From the NCBI RefSeq assembly GCF_038003045.1, contig NZ_JBBOOK010000001.1, positions 1,426,001 to 1,490,000 on the forward strand: 64,000 nucleotides of DNA. The letters are read 5' to 3'. The notes beneath the pieces are model-generated. The model worked only from the letters and a program-made list of their open reading frames with translations, ran no database searches and had not been told where the DNA came from. Source of the DNA: Sporosarcina sp. FSL W7-1349 (lineage in GTDB: Bacteria > Bacillota > Bacilli > Bacillales_A > Planococcaceae). The translations under genes and the position numbers were made by a program. Below are positions 18,445 through 27,401 of this stretch, in pieces (within the stretch, counting starts at the first letter, position 1; every line of letters starts with the position of its first letter).

Positions 18445-20477
18445 ATGCGGAAGTCAACTCCTTGGCCATCCGTTTGGATCGGGCTTGCTTTTTTGGCCTC
18501 CGGCTTCACTTCTTCAGCAAAAGGCTTGAAGAATACGCCGGATAATGTATAGCCCGCTTCTGAAAGCCCATTCTTCAACCTGGTCTGCAGCGGTGCCCCG
18601 ATCGCTCTCAAGCCGTCCTCGTCATTGAAAACCGTAACGGACACGACGCGGTTCTGAACCTGCATATCGATAACCGTCTTCTCAATCGATTCCAAATCGA
18701 GGTAGAATAAAATCCTGGCATAATCCGGATCGATTTTCCCATCCTCTTTCATTCTGCCGGACCATTGCAAAGTCGAATCGATTTTCCTGCCGAATAGTTC
18801 AAGCGGCACCTGCATGACAAGCTGGTGCTGAATCCCCGTCTCGCCCGATTGGATCAACGGACCATTCATGCGCATGACAATCGCTTCCGCCGTCTCACGA
18901 AGTACTGGAGACATCGAAGAGTCCCTCATTAATGCGATCAATTGAGGTTTTAAAGATTCCGCCAGCCGCGCGATGTCCGGCTCTTTCGACAGCAATTCGG
19001 CTTCGTACTGGAGGCCGAACGACCGGATGATACTCTGAATTGCATCTTTCATAGCTTTTCCGTCAATCGCATTAGCTATCGATGCCTCCGCATTTTGTAC
19101 CATTTTTTGGATTGTCGGGTTGTCGGAACGCTCCGCAAGCCGGATGACGGATTCGAGGCGTTCCGTCCCTTGGAGCACCGTCACTGGTGAAAATGGTTCT
19201 GTGATCGCCTGCTGCGCAGAGATACGGTAAATGGCTTGGCTTAGTTGTTGGACGAAATTGGCCGTATTCCCGGGGGACGGTTGAGCCTGGGCTACTCGAT
19301 CGATGATAGCGGTCAACTCGTTCCTCTGTGACCCGGTCAAACTATTTTCATTGGCTAGAAGCGCCTTTGCCCCTTCGAACTGGATGGCCGCTTGATCGGG
19401 AGGTGATGCGGCCACTTGCCTCAATAGTCCAACGAGTTGCTGTAAGACCGATGTTGTTGCTTGTCCTAGTGCAGCGGGTTGGTTTGGCGCCGGGGCGACG
19501 TTCGCTTTCGGGCTTTCCGTTGGGGCTGCCTGGACAGGAGTAGCTTTCGATTCCGCTGCCGTAGTCAGTGGGACGGCTGATGGCGTCTGGGACGTTTCCC
19601 GATTCTGAGCCGTTGCTTGCGATGCCTGGGAGGCGCCCGCTAGTGTAGGTAATGGGCGCTCCGACCCTCCCTCTGTCAATAAAGAGGTGAGCACTTGCTG
19701 AATGTTCGCCAAGGAGGTGCGGGCAGGCAGAATATCTGCATTTTTCAATAACTGGAGGACATTGAATTTTGTTTCTGCCGTCTCTCCCGGATTGAGCAAA
19801 GTAAGGATGGCTTGCCCGAGGATAGCCCCTCCCGTCGCTTGTCCGAACGGCTGCGTTATTCTTCCTAACGACGCCAGGATGGCCTCTTTTACCTGCGGAG
19901 AGATGGCCTGTTCCGCGGAAAGTGCAGTGCTGAATGACTGGAACAATGTTTGTAGACCTTCCTTCGCTTGGACCCCAAATACCGAACGGAAATGAGCATC
20001 CGTAAGCGGCAACTTCACATCAATCAGCTTTTGGATGGTCGCCAACGCCTCAGGCAATTGGGCGCGAGGAACCAGTTTCATCAACTGCTCAGCAGCCAAT
20101 AATTGCTCCCGGGTCATCGGCAATTTCTGTTTCATAGCAAAAGCGACGAGGGATTGCATTTCTGCGGTCTTCGGCAACTGCATCGCCTCCAACAAGCTGC
20201 CCAGCTGGCGCCCTTGTCCTTCCGTGCCTTGGAGAGGGCCTGAAATGATTTTCAGCTGCAGTTCAGGCTTCACTGCACTCACTTGGAAATAATAGGCGTC
20301 ACCCGCCTTCATCGGCACTTCCAGCTTGGCAACAAGTTTGTGGGACCCGATTTGCACTTCTGCCATTTGCCCTGGGAATAATTGCTTCACTTGCCCATGG
20401 AATAATTGCCCCTCATTTAGAGTAAGCGGCCTGTTTTGACTGATGCCCGTTGCTGATTGGCTGGTCAATGGCGTCAT
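18441..20477 (-). CDS. ylqG: YlqG-like protein with FliK-type C-terminal domain
   Basis: About 678 residues, longer than the roughly 520 of B. subtilis YlqG. The N-terminal 230 residues are mainly helical. A low-complexity Ala/Pro/Gln/Thr linker follows (region around SQASQATAQNRETSQTPSAV to APNQPAALGQ), then a second helical block. The C-terminal 110 residues (ILFYLDLESIEKTVIDMQVQ, then VVSVTVFNDEDGLRAIGAPL) resemble the hook-length-control FliK C-terminal domain. No membrane segment. The start is uncertain: ATG at 20477, or TTG at 20492, which has the better GAGGGGG site. Both lie inside rnhB. Function is not established; pairing with ylqH is the main clue. Confidence 0.75.
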   Translation of the reverse strand: MTPLTSQSATGISQNRPLTLNEGQLFHGQVKQLFPGQMAEVQIGSHKLVAKLEVPMKAGDAYYFQVSAVKPELQLKIISGPLQGTEGQGRQLGSLLEAMQLPKTAEMQSLVAFAMKQKLPMTREQLLAAEQLMKLVPRAQLPEALATIQKLIDVKLPLTDAHFRSVFGVQAKEGLQTLFQSFSTALSAEQAISPQVKEAILASLGRITQPFGQATGGAILGQAILTLLNPGETAETKFNVLQLLKNADILPARTSLANIQQVLTSLLTEGGSERPLPTLAGASQASQATAQNRETSQTPSAVPLTTAAESKATPVQAAPTESPKANVAPAPNQPAALGQATTSVLQQLVGLLRQVAASPPDQAAIQFEGAKALLANENSLTGSQRNELTAIIDRVAQAQPSPGNTANFVQQLSQAIYRISAQQAITEPFSPVTVLQGTERLESVIRLAERSDNPTIQKMVQNAEASIANAIDGKAMKDAIQSIIRSFGLQYEAELLSKEPDIARLAESLKPQLIALMRDSSMSPVLRETAEAIVMRMNGPLIQSGETGIQHQLVMQVPLELFGRKIDSTLQWSGRMKEDGKIDPDYARILFYLDLESIEKTVIDMQVQNRVVSVTVFNDEDGLRAIGAPLQTRLKNGLSEAGYTLSGVFFKPFAEEVKPEAKKASPIQTDGQGVDFRI

Positions 20478-21270
20478 GATCGGATAATCCAATTTCCTGC
20501 CCCCTCTCTCCCAGCATCGTCTTGATCGGTTCGAAAGTTGTCCGGTGGTGGCTGCACGGACCGTGCAACCGCAGCGCATTCAAATGTTCACTCGTCCCAT
20601 AGCCGGCGTTCTTTGCGAATTGGTAAGCGGGATATTGTTCATGTAGCTCTTCCATCAACGCATCCCTTGTCGTTTTTGCCAAAATGGATGCGGCGGCAAT
20701 TGCTAAACTTTGCGCATCCCCTTTAATGATTGACTCGGTACGGCAAGCCACGGATAAGGTCATAGCATCGGCGAGTACGATATCCGGCTGAATCGGCAAG
20801 GCGTTCACCGCTTGTTCCATCGAATCCCGGGTTGCCGCGTAAATATTTATTTCATCGATTTTTTCTACCGATTGGACGTGGACTGAATAGGCGACAGCCG
20901 TTTCGCGGATTTTCCGTGCAAGCCGTTCCCTCTCCTCTTTCGGGATTGCTTTGGAATCGTCCAGTCCGATCAATTCAGGTGTTTCCTTAGGCAATATGAC
21001 GACTGCGCTGACGACAGGGCCTGCGAGCGGCCCCCTTCCCGCTTCATCTACACCGGCAATCAATGCACCTTCAAACGGGGCATATGCCAAATCGAAGGCA
21101 CATTTCTTATCAAATTCCTCCCGAATCTTCTTTTTTTTCTCATATTGGCGATTCCAACGGTTCAAGGCGGCTTTCACCCCTGCACGTGAATCGGCACGGA
21201 GCTCTTCCATCCACTCTTTAGGTTCCTCCGCAGCCTGCAGCTGTTCCACAATTTCTCTTACGGTGCTCAT
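20413..21270 (-). CDS. rnhB: Ribonuclease HII
   Basis: 285 residues from ATG 21270 (MSTVREIVEQLQA). Removes ribonucleotides from RNA-DNA hybrids. The catalytic DEAGRGPLAGPVV block is near residues 74-86 with the Asp-Glu pair, and ASILAKTTRDALM and HHRTTFEPIK are later family motifs. The N-terminal roughly 70-residue extension is typical of Bacillus RNase HII. The protein carries an unusual tail of about 35 residues after the normal end, encoded in the overlap with ylqG. Confidence 0.95.
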   Translation of the reverse strand: MSTVREIVEQLQAAEEPKEWMEELRADSRAGVKAALNRWNRQYEKKKKIREEFDKKCAFDLAYAPFEGALIAGVDEAGRGPLAGPVVSAVVILPKETPELIGLDDSKAIPKEERERLARKIRETAVAYSVHVQSVEKIDEINIYAATRDSMEQAVNALPIQPDIVLADAMTLSVACRTESIIKGDAQSLAIAAASILAKTTRDALMEELHEQYPAYQFAKNAGYGTSEHLNALRLHGPCSHHRTTFEPIKTMLGERGQEIGLSDHDAIDQPISNGHQSKQAAYSK

Positions 21271-21349
21271 TGCCAATCCCCTTTCCATCTGCCGTTCCTC
21301 TTTACTCTATTATATCGGCACTCTCTACGTTATTTCGACCGGAACGGCG

Positions 21350-21384
21350 AAAAAGGCCGTTTGCCCGGGTCGGCAACGGCCTTT
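21350..21384 (-). terminator. Terminator after rbgA
   Basis: AAAGGCCGTT...AACGGCCTTT stem (21352-21384), followed on the minus strand by TTTTTCG. It lies just past the rbgA stop and separates lepB-rbgA from rnhB. A TATAAT on the minus strand near 21310 may be the -10 box for rnhB, but its -35 is poor. Confidence 0.8.
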
Positions 21385-21389
21385 GTATT

Positions 21390-22241
21390 TTATTTAGTTC
21401 CGATAAAGTCGAAGGTCAACTTACCGAGCTGTTCATTTCGAATATCGCGGACGATCAACTCGGCGACTTTGTCATAATCGATTTCACCGCCGGCTGCGTA
21501 CACTTTCCGGAGTTCCCCGATTTGTTCAAAGACGGCTAGGATGTCCTCTCCGACGGTTGACAAGCCGTATCGCTCGGCCAATCGATTCGGGTAGCGCGCC
21601 TCAAGGAAACGGAGCCCATACACTGCCAAATCTTCCATATTGACGATGGAGTCCTTGATGGCCCCGGTCAGCGCCAGTTTGTATCCGACTTCCTGATCCT
21701 CGAACTTCGGCCATAGGATGCCGGGTGTATCCAGCAATTCCAATTCCTTGCCGAATTTGATCCATTGTTGGGCTTTGGTCACCCCCGGCTTATCGCCGGT
21801 CTTGGCTATGTTCTTCCTGGCCAACCGATTGATCAGCGTCGATTTGCCGACATTCGGGATGCCGACGATCATTGCGCGGATAGCGCCTGGGCGAATCCCA
21901 CGCTTCCGCATCCGTTCCAACTTCGGTGCGATGACCTCTTTTGCCGCCTTTGTGACGGTTTGTAGCCCTTTTCCTTCGAATGAATTGATGGCTACCGCAC
22001 GGATGCCTTGCTCTTCAAAATGGCGGATCCAGCGGGCCGTCTCCGCCTCATCCGCAAGGTCCATCTTGTTCAAGATAAGCAATCGCGGTTTTTGGTGAAT
22101 CACTTCATCGATCATCGGGTTTCGGGAAGATAGCGGAAGCCGGGCATCGATCAATTCAAATACGATGTCCACCAACTTCAATTGTTCGGTCACTTCCCGG
22201 CGAGCTTTCGCCATATGACCTGGAAACCACTGGATTGTCAC
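21390..22241 (-). CDS. rbgA: Ribosome biogenesis GTPase RbgA (YlqF)
   Basis: 283 residues. Circularly permuted GTPase needed for a late step of 50S subunit assembly. The permuted order is clear: NKMD (G4) at 58-61 comes before the P-loop GIPNVGKS (G1) at 127-134 and DTPGILWP (G3) near 173. The N-terminal [16 protein letters not shown] is a signature. A helical C-terminal domain binds RNA. It begins 13 bases after lepB. Confidence 0.98.
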   Translation of the reverse strand: MTIQWFPGHMAKARREVTEQLKLVDIVFELIDARLPLSSRNPMIDEVIHQKPRLLILNKMDLADEAETARWIRHFEEQGIRAVAINSFEGKGLQTVTKAAKEVIAPKLERMRKRGIRPGAIRAMIVGIPNVGKSTLINRLARKNIAKTGDKPGVTKAQQWIKFGKELELLDTPGILWPKFEDQEVGYKLALTGAIKDSIVNMEDLAVYGLRFLEARYPNRLAERYGLSTVGEDILAVFEQIGELRKVYAAGGEIDYDKVAELIVRDIRNEQLGKLTFDFIGTK

Positions 22242-22254
22242 AATTTTTGCCTCC

Positions 22255-22821
22255 TTATTTCACCGCGCCAAAATCACTGATCGGCCAGAAGACAAATTTG
22301 GTGCTGCCGATAATTTCATCGATCGCCACGGCCCCGATATGACGGGAGTCCTTGCTTCTTCTTCGGTTATCCCCCATGACAAAGACATGGCCCTCCGGTA
22401 CGGTCGTGCTTTGGATTTTCTCTTCCAGTGTGAAATCTTCCGTCAATGGAGGATTGGGCACTTCTGATTTGTTTTGTTCCAAATATGGTTCCTCGTACGG
22501 TTCCCCGTTAATATAGAGGACATCATCCCGATACTCCACCGTATCGCCAGGCAGGCCGATCACCCGCTTGATATAGTCTTTCTGTTCCGGCGCGTGGAAT
22601 ACGACGATGTCAAACCGGTCCGGCTCTCCGATTGTATAACCGATTTTATTGACAATCATTCGATCGCCGTCCTCCAATGTCGGCATCATCGATTCCCCGT
22701 CCACTACGATTGGGGTGAAGAGGAAAATTCGGATGATGGCCGCCAAACCGAACGCGATCAGTAATGCTTTCATCCATTCCCATGTTTCATTCTTCTTCTT
22801 TTTCTCTTGGTTTTCATTCAT
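22255..22821 (-). CDS. lepB: Type I signal peptidase
   Basis: 188 residues from ATG 22821, chosen because GGGAGG lies eight bases upstream. The open frame extends further but only through the terminator and promoter region. A single N-terminal membrane segment (about residues 17-35, [20 protein letters not shown]) anchors the enzyme outside the membrane. The catalytic serine is Ser44 in DGESMMPTL and the general-base lysine is Lys85 in [26 protein letters not shown] is the third box. It corresponds to SipS/SipU-type enzymes of Bacillus. Confidence 0.95.
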   Translation of the reverse strand: MNENQEKKKKNETWEWMKALLIAFGLAAIIRIFLFTPIVVDGESMMPTLEDGDRMIVNKIGYTIGEPDRFDIVVFHAPEQKDYIKRVIGLPGDTVEYRDDVLYINGEPYEEPYLEQNKSEVPNPPLTEDFTLEEKIQSTTVPEGHVFVMGDNRRRSKDSRHIGAVAIDEIIGSTKFVFWPISDFGAVK

Positions 22822-22851
22822 AGCCAAAGCCTCCCGCATCCTTCTACACCT

Positions 22852-22880
22852 ATTGTACAATCTATTCTTTTCCGAGGCAA
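22852..22880 (-). promoter_or_regulatory. Sigma-A promoter for lepB-rbgA
   Basis: Minus strand TTGCCT (22875-22880) and TACAAT (22852-22857) with a 17-base spacer, about 30 bases upstream of the lepB start and just after the rplS terminator. Confidence 0.7.
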
Positions 22881-22909
22881 AAAGAAAGGGAGCCGAATAT
22901 CCGGCTCCC
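22879..22909 (-). terminator. Terminator after rplS
   Basis: GGGAGCCG...CGGCTCCC hairpin (22888-22909) followed on the minus strand by TTTCTTTTT, about 20 bases beyond the rplS stop. Confidence 0.9.
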
Positions 22910-22927
22910 GAATTCTTATGTTTGCTA

Positions 22928-23272
22928 TTAGCGGATTTCTTTGATACGTGCAGCTTTTCCGCGCAGACTGCGAAGGTAGTACAATTTCGCACGGCGTACT
23001 TTACCACGGCGTGTCACTTCAAGTTTTGCGATTTTCGGCGTGTGTACAGGGAATGTACGTTCCACACCTACACCGTTGGAGATTTTACGGACTGTGAACG
23101 TTTCACTAATTCCGCCTCCACGACGCTTGATGACGACACCTTCGAAAATTTGGATACGCTCACGCGTTCCCTCTACGATTTTCACGTGCAAGCGGACTGT
23201 GTCTCCCGCACGGAATGTCGGATGATCAGTACGAAGCTGATCTTTTGTGATTTCTGCAATAAGACTTTGCAT
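22928..23272 (-). CDS. rplS: 50S ribosomal protein L19
   Basis: 114 residues from the ATG at 23272 ([20 protein letters not shown]), preceded by GGAGAAGGAGAG. The open frame upstream belongs to the leader RNA. L19 sits at the subunit interface. [21 protein letters not shown] and the basic end [24 protein letters not shown] are diagnostic. It has its own promoter and leader, separate from trmD. Confidence 0.98.
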   Translation of the reverse strand: MQSLIAEITKDQLRTDHPTFRAGDTVRLHVKIVEGTRERIQIFEGVVIKRRGGGISETFTVRKISNGVGVERTFPVHTPKIAKLEVTRRGKVRRAKLYYLRSLRGKAARIKEIR

Positions 23273-23359
23273 GATTTTCTCTCCTTCTCCACAGATGCTC
23301 TTGCATCTCTTGCCTTTGCAGCGGAACATCAGTCAGTATGCACTTCGCATAGAAGTACA
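23273..23359 (-). ncRNA. Candidate L19 ribosomal leader of rplS
   Basis: The roughly 85-base untranslated region between the rplS promoter and start codon contains TGTTCCGCTGC, AAAGGCAAGAGATGCAAGAG and CATCTGTGGAG. GATGC/GCATC-type complementary segments around AAGAG could form stems. Bacillus rplS is known to be preceded by an autoregulatory L19 leader at this position, and the conserved-looking block fits from memory. I could not score it against a covariance model. Confidence 0.5.
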
Positions 23360-23365
23360 TAGTAG

Positions 23366-23394
23366 ATAATACCATACAGGGCAAGGGCGCGCAA
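23366..23394 (-). promoter_or_regulatory. Sigma-A promoter for rplS
   Basis: Minus strand TTGCGC (23389-23394) and TATTAT (23366-23371) with a 17-base spacer, about 95 bases upstream of the rplS start, immediately beyond the trmD stop. Confidence 0.7.
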
Positions 23395-23404
23395 GGTTCT
23401 CTGT

Positions 23405-24142
23405 TCATTTTTTTTCATCTTTTAGTTGTTCCAACAATTTACGTTGATGATCGGTCAGCGGCGCATTTTCCAGAAGATCCGGCCGGCGCTGGAACGTCCG
23501 GATCAGCGACTGCGCTTCCCGCCATTTGTCGATTTCGGCATGATTGCCCGACAGCAGGACTTCCGGCACTTCCATGCCATTGAAATTGGCAGGCCTTGTA
23601 TATTGCGGATGTTCTAGCAATCCCGTTGAGAAGGAATCGAGAACCGGTGATTCCGAATTTCCAAGCACATTCGGTAAAAGACGGACGACGCTGTCGATGA
23701 TCGCCATTGCCGCAATTTCTCCGCCAGTCAGAACGAAATCCCCGAGCGAAATCTCATCCGTGATTAGATGTTGGCGAATCCGCTCGTCATAGCCTTCATA
23801 ATGGCCGCAGAGAAGGATCAGATGATCTTCGGCAGAGAGTTCTTCCGCCTTCTTCTGAGTGAAGCGCTCGCCTTGCGGACACATGAGGATGACCCGCGGC
23901 GCCTTATCAAGTCCTGCTGTGAGCGCGTCCACTGCGCCGAAAAGAGGCTCGGGCTTCAATACCATCCCCGCACCGCCGCCGTAAGGATAATCATCCACTT
24001 TGCGATGCTTGTCTGTGGAGTAATCGCGGAAATCCGTCACCGAAAACGACACCGCATCGTTCGCTTGCGCCTTTTTTAGGATCGACGAGTGCAGCACGCC
24101 TTCAAACATTTCCGGAAACAGCGACAACACATCGATTTTCAT
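23405..24142 (-). CDS. trmD: tRNA (guanine-37-N1)-methyltransferase TrmD
   Basis: 245 residues. SPOUT-family enzyme that methylates G37 of tRNA, preventing +1 frameshifts. [13 protein letters not shown] start, [28 protein letters not shown] and [17 protein letters not shown] (deep trefoil-knot S-adenosylmethionine site) are all present. Its ATG shares a base with the rimM stop codon (TGATG), indicating coupling. Confidence 0.98.
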   Translation of the reverse strand: MKIDVLSLFPEMFEGVLHSSILKKAQANDAVSFSVTDFRDYSTDKHRKVDDYPYGGGAGMVLKPEPLFGAVDALTAGLDKAPRVILMCPQGERFTQKKAEELSAEDHLILLCGHYEGYDERIRQHLITDEISLGDFVLTGGEIAAMAIIDSVVRLLPNVLGNSESPVLDSFSTGLLEHPQYTRPANFNGMEVPEVLLSGNHAEIDKWREAQSLIRTFQRRPDLLENAPLTDHQRKLLEQLKDEKK

Positions 24143-24657
24143 CAAGACAACAATCCTTCCATCGGTTCGATGACGATTCTCTTCTCATCGACATCGACTT
24201 CCTTGACGACTTCCTCGATATACGGGATATAATGCGGCTTGCCTTGTGCAGGAGTGACCGTCCAGACGTCGTTCGCTCCGGTTTCCAAAATCTCGGTCAC
24301 TGTCCCGATTTCCATCCCTTCCATCGTAAAGACGGTGCAACCGATCACTTCATGGTAATAAAATTCCCCTTCTTCCAGGTCGCCGAGCTGCTCATCAGAC
24401 ACTTTCAATATGCCGTCCCGGTATTTCTCCACGTCGTTAATGTTCGGGTGGTTCTCGAACGTCAGCAGGTCGAAGTTCTTGTGTTGGCGATGGCTTGCGA
24501 CGACGAGAGGTATTGGGGTTTTACTACCCGGCATGAAGAGCGCCAGCTGACTGCCGGGCGCATAGCGTTCCTCCGGAAAATCGGTACGGGAGATAACGCG
24601 GACTTCCCCTCGGATGCCATGAGTGTTGACGATTTTTCCTACATTGAAATAGTTCAT
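24142..24657 (-). CDS. rimM: Ribosome maturation factor RimM
   Basis: 171 residues from the ATG at 24657 ([21 protein letters not shown]). Longer in-frame starts cross the khpA gene and lack a ribosome-binding site. RimM helps fold the head of the 30S subunit through ribosomal protein S19. The N-terminal beta-barrel with [13 protein letters not shown] and the C-terminal PRC-barrel ([26 protein letters not shown]) are clear. It lies between khpA and trmD in the rpsP operon. Confidence 0.96.
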   Translation of the reverse strand: MNYFNVGKIVNTHGIRGEVRVISRTDFPEERYAPGSQLALFMPGSKTPIPLVVASHRQHKNFDLLTFENHPNINDVEKYRDGILKVSDEQLGDLEEGEFYYHEVIGCTVFTMEGMEIGTVTEILETGANDVWTVTPAQGKPHYIPYIEEVVKEVDVDEKRIVIEPMEGLLS

Positions 24658-24754
24658 CTTATACACCATCCTCTGATAATGTGGAGGCTGTTGGACAAAA
24701 AAGGAAGGAACATAGGCTCCTCCCTTTTTCATATCCAGACATATGATGTTGCGG

Positions 24755-24994
24755 TCAATCGATAATATCGACAAAAACCTTTTTACCGTGGTGACTGCTC
24801 GCCGCTGAATAAACAATTGTACGTATCGCTTTCGCCACACGTCCCTGCTTTCCGATCACTTTCCCCATGTCTTCCGGATTCACGGAAAGTTTATAGATGA
24901 TGCGGGCATCCTGCTCATCCATTATGACTTGGACATCTCCGGGATAATCGACTAACGGTTTGACGATTGTTTCAATCAGCTGCTCCATGTACAC
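24755..24994 (-). CDS. khpA: KH-domain RNA-binding protein KhpA (YlqC)
   Basis: 79 residues, a single type II KH domain with [20 protein letters not shown] (the GxxG loop is GKQG). KhpA works with KhpB/Jag in RNA binding and, in several Gram-positives, in cell division or elongation control. The partner is not in this window. The gene starts nine bases after rpsP, the order found across Bacillales. Confidence 0.93.
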   Translation of the reverse strand: MYMEQLIETIVKPLVDYPGDVQVIMDEQDARIIYKLSVNPEDMGKVIGKQGRVAKAIRTIVYSAASSHHGKKVFVDIID

Positions 24995-25003
24995 CCCTCC
25001 TGA

Positions 25004-25294
<291 letters not shown>

Positions 25295-25314
25295 TTAGTT
25301 TCACACAAGATAGT

Positions 25315-25343
25315 ATATTATCAAGGTTTCCGATGTTTGTAAA
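25315..25343 (-). promoter_or_regulatory. Sigma-A promoter for rpsP operon
   Basis: Minus strand TTTACA (25338-25343) and TAATAT (25315-25320) with a 17-base spacer, about 40 bases upstream of the rpsP start codon. Confidence 0.75.
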
Positions 25344-25410
25344 GTGTTTTTTCTTAACAGCTGAAATTTTGTCAAATGAAATTAATATCTACATGCAGTG
25401 TACAGGGTTA

Positions 25411-25585
25411 CTAACCGTTGATTTCCGTTCCAAATTTCGTTTGCGACGAAAGCGCAGCGACAGGAGCAGGCGGACGCTTTCCGGGGGGCGGGCGGTGAGC
25501 CTCCTCGCTCGCTTCGCTCCCTGCGGGGTCTCACCTGTCCTGCTAATCCCCCAGGAGTCGCCGCCTTTCACTCCAATCAACTAAG
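25411..25585. repeat. MITE-like dispersed repeat, family B, copy 1
   Basis: A 175-base G+C-rich element in the 357-base ffh-rpsP gap. It has 7-base inverted termini GTTGATT (25417-25423) and AATCAAC (25575-25581). Internal complementary pairs include GACAGG/CCTGTC and GGTGAG/CTCACC, so the whole element could fold into a long hairpin. A second copy sharing both ends is at 40501-40668. No open reading frame with a start signal. The remainder of the gap holds only the rpsP promoter. Confidence 0.75.
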
Positions 25586-25633
25586 TTTTTTTCTTCACAC
25601 ATAGAAATAGCCGGTTCCTCCCACATCGGTGTC

Positions 25634-26989
25634 TTACTTAAAAAACGAATCAAACCCCGGCATCCGCATTTTCTTTTTGCCTTTTTGCTGCATGTTGGTC
25701 ATTTGTTTGACCATTTTTTTCATTTCGTCGAATTGCTTCAGGAGCCGGTTGACTTCCTGGATAGATGTTCCGGAGCCTTTGGCGATCCGTTTCTTACGGC
25801 TGGCGTTGATGATTTCCGGAGTGGTCCGTTCCGGGATTGTCATGGAGCGGATGACCGCTTCGACGCGTCCCATCTGGCCTTCATCGACTTTGGCATTTTC
25901 CAGCCCTTTGATTTTATTGGCGCCGGGCATCATTTTCAGCAGTTCATCGAGCGGCCCCATCTTTTTGACTTGTTGAAGCTGGTCGAGGAAGTCGTCGAGT
26001 GTGAACGTCTGGGTGCGGAATTTCTGCTCCAGCTCTTTCGCCTTCTCTTCATCGACATTTTCCTGCGCTTTCTCGATCAGGGACATGACATCGCCCATGC
26101 CGAGGATCCGGGAAGCCATCCGCTCTGGATGGAATGCCTCCAACGCATCCATTTTCTCGCCCATTCCGACGAATTTAATCGGTTTCTGGGTGACGGAACG
26201 GATGGAGAGGGCCGCTCCGCCTCGCGTATCTCCGTCCAGCTTCGTCAGGACGACACCCGTGATGCCGATCGTTTCATTGAAACTTTGGGCGACATTGACT
26301 GCGTCTTGTCCAGTCATCGCATCGACGACGAGGAAGACTTCATCTGGATTGCTTAGTTCGCGGATATCCTTCAATTCCTGCATCAGTGCCTCATCGACAT
26401 GGAGACGTCCCGCCGTATCGATGATGACGACGTCGTTATGTTCCTTTTCCGCTTCTTCCAATGCCTGGCGGACGATTTCGACCGGCGATACATCGGTTCC
26501 GAGTGCGAATACCGGCATAGTCAGCTGTTTTCCGAGAGTTTCCAACTGCTGGATAGCAGCCGGCCGGTAGACATCTGCCGCGACGAGGAGCGGTTTTTTG
26601 TTATGGCGTTTACGCAAAATGGTTGCCAATTTACCAGTCGTCGTCGTTTTACCCGCACCTTGCAGACCAACCATCATAATGACCGTTGGTGATTTCCGTG
26701 AAAATTGGATGGGATTCTGTTCCCCCCCCATCAGGCTGGTCAGTTCATCTTTAACGATTTTTACAACTTGTTGACCGGGTGTCAGGCTTTTCATGACATC
26801 CTGGCCGACAGCCCGCTCACTGACCGTTTTGACAAATTCTTTTACTACTTTCAAGTTGACGTCCGCTTCAATCAATGCAAATCGGACTTCCCGCATCATC
26901 TCTTTGACGTCAGCTTCGCTAATTTTCCCCTTGCCCGTTATCTTTTGAAGCGTCCCTTGCAGGCGCTGGGCTAATCCTTCAAATGCCAT
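25634..26989 (-). CDS. ffh: Signal recognition particle protein Ffh
   Basis: 451 residues. The GTPase and RNA-binding subunit of SRP, which targets nascent membrane and secreted proteins. The N domain is followed by the G domain with VGLQGAGKTTT near residues 104-114, DTAGR near 190 and TKLDG near 247. The methionine-rich M domain is C-terminal, with many Met and Gln near 300-451 (MKKMVKQMTNMQQ). It follows ylxM, a conserved pair. Confidence 0.98.
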   Translation of the reverse strand: MAFEGLAQRLQGTLQKITGKGKISEADVKEMMREVRFALIEADVNLKVVKEFVKTVSERAVGQDVMKSLTPGQQVVKIVKDELTSLMGGEQNPIQFSRKSPTVIMMVGLQGAGKTTTTGKLATILRKRHNKKPLLVAADVYRPAAIQQLETLGKQLTMPVFALGTDVSPVEIVRQALEEAEKEHNDVVIIDTAGRLHVDEALMQELKDIRELSNPDEVFLVVDAMTGQDAVNVAQSFNETIGITGVVLTKLDGDTRGGAALSIRSVTQKPIKFVGMGEKMDALEAFHPERMASRILGMGDVMSLIEKAQENVDEEKAKELEQKFRTQTFTLDDFLDQLQQVKKMGPLDELLKMMPGANKIKGLENAKVDEGQMGRVEAVIRSMTIPERTTPEIINASRKKRIAKGSGTSIQEVNRLLKQFDEMKKMVKQMTNMQQKGKKKMRMPGFDSFFK

Positions 26990-27001
26990 GCAGGCGGCCT
27001 C

Positions 27002-27337
27002 CTACTCATGTTCTTTTAACGCACTCACCAGTTTTCGGATGGCATGCGTGCGATCATCCTCGCCATCGAGCAGCAGTTCGATCTGTTCAACGATGTCCAC
27101 CCGTTTCTGGAATTTGGCAAATAAATTCAATTTCGTTTCATAATCTTCAAGCATCGCTTCGGTCCGCCGTACATTATCATAGACGGCTTGGCGCGACACT
27201 CCAAATTCCTCGGCAATCTCACCGAGTGAAAGATCATCCAAATAATATAATTCCATATAATGTCTCTGTTTTTCTGTCAACAATGATTGATAGAAATCGA
27301 AGAGAAAGTTAATGCGTGTCATTTTTTCAAGCACCAT
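27002..27337 (-). CDS. ylxM: UPF0122 protein YlxM (SRP-associated helix-turn-helix protein)
   Basis: 111 residues from the ATG at 27337 ([20 protein letters not shown]), the start matching the family; the frame extends eight codons further. The helix-turn-helix [20 protein letters not shown] near residues 37-56 resembles sigma region 4. It lies 12 bases before ffh. Family members have been proposed to act with the SRP pathway, but the role is not settled. Confidence 0.94.
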   Translation of the reverse strand: MVLEKMTRINFLFDFYQSLLTEKQRHYMELYYLDDLSLGEIAEEFGVSRQAVYDNVRRTEAMLEDYETKLNLFAKFQKRVDIVEQIELLLDGEDDRTHAIRKLVSALKEHE

Positions 27338-27401
27338 CGGCCATGCCTCCCGCTTCTTCACCTGTCATCATAGTATGACAATGAAACACTGTCAAGGAAA
27401 T

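Noticed and set aside
25333..25584. Frames on both strands within the ffh-rpsP gap
   Set aside because: They coincide with the rpsP promoter and the G+C-rich family B repeat.
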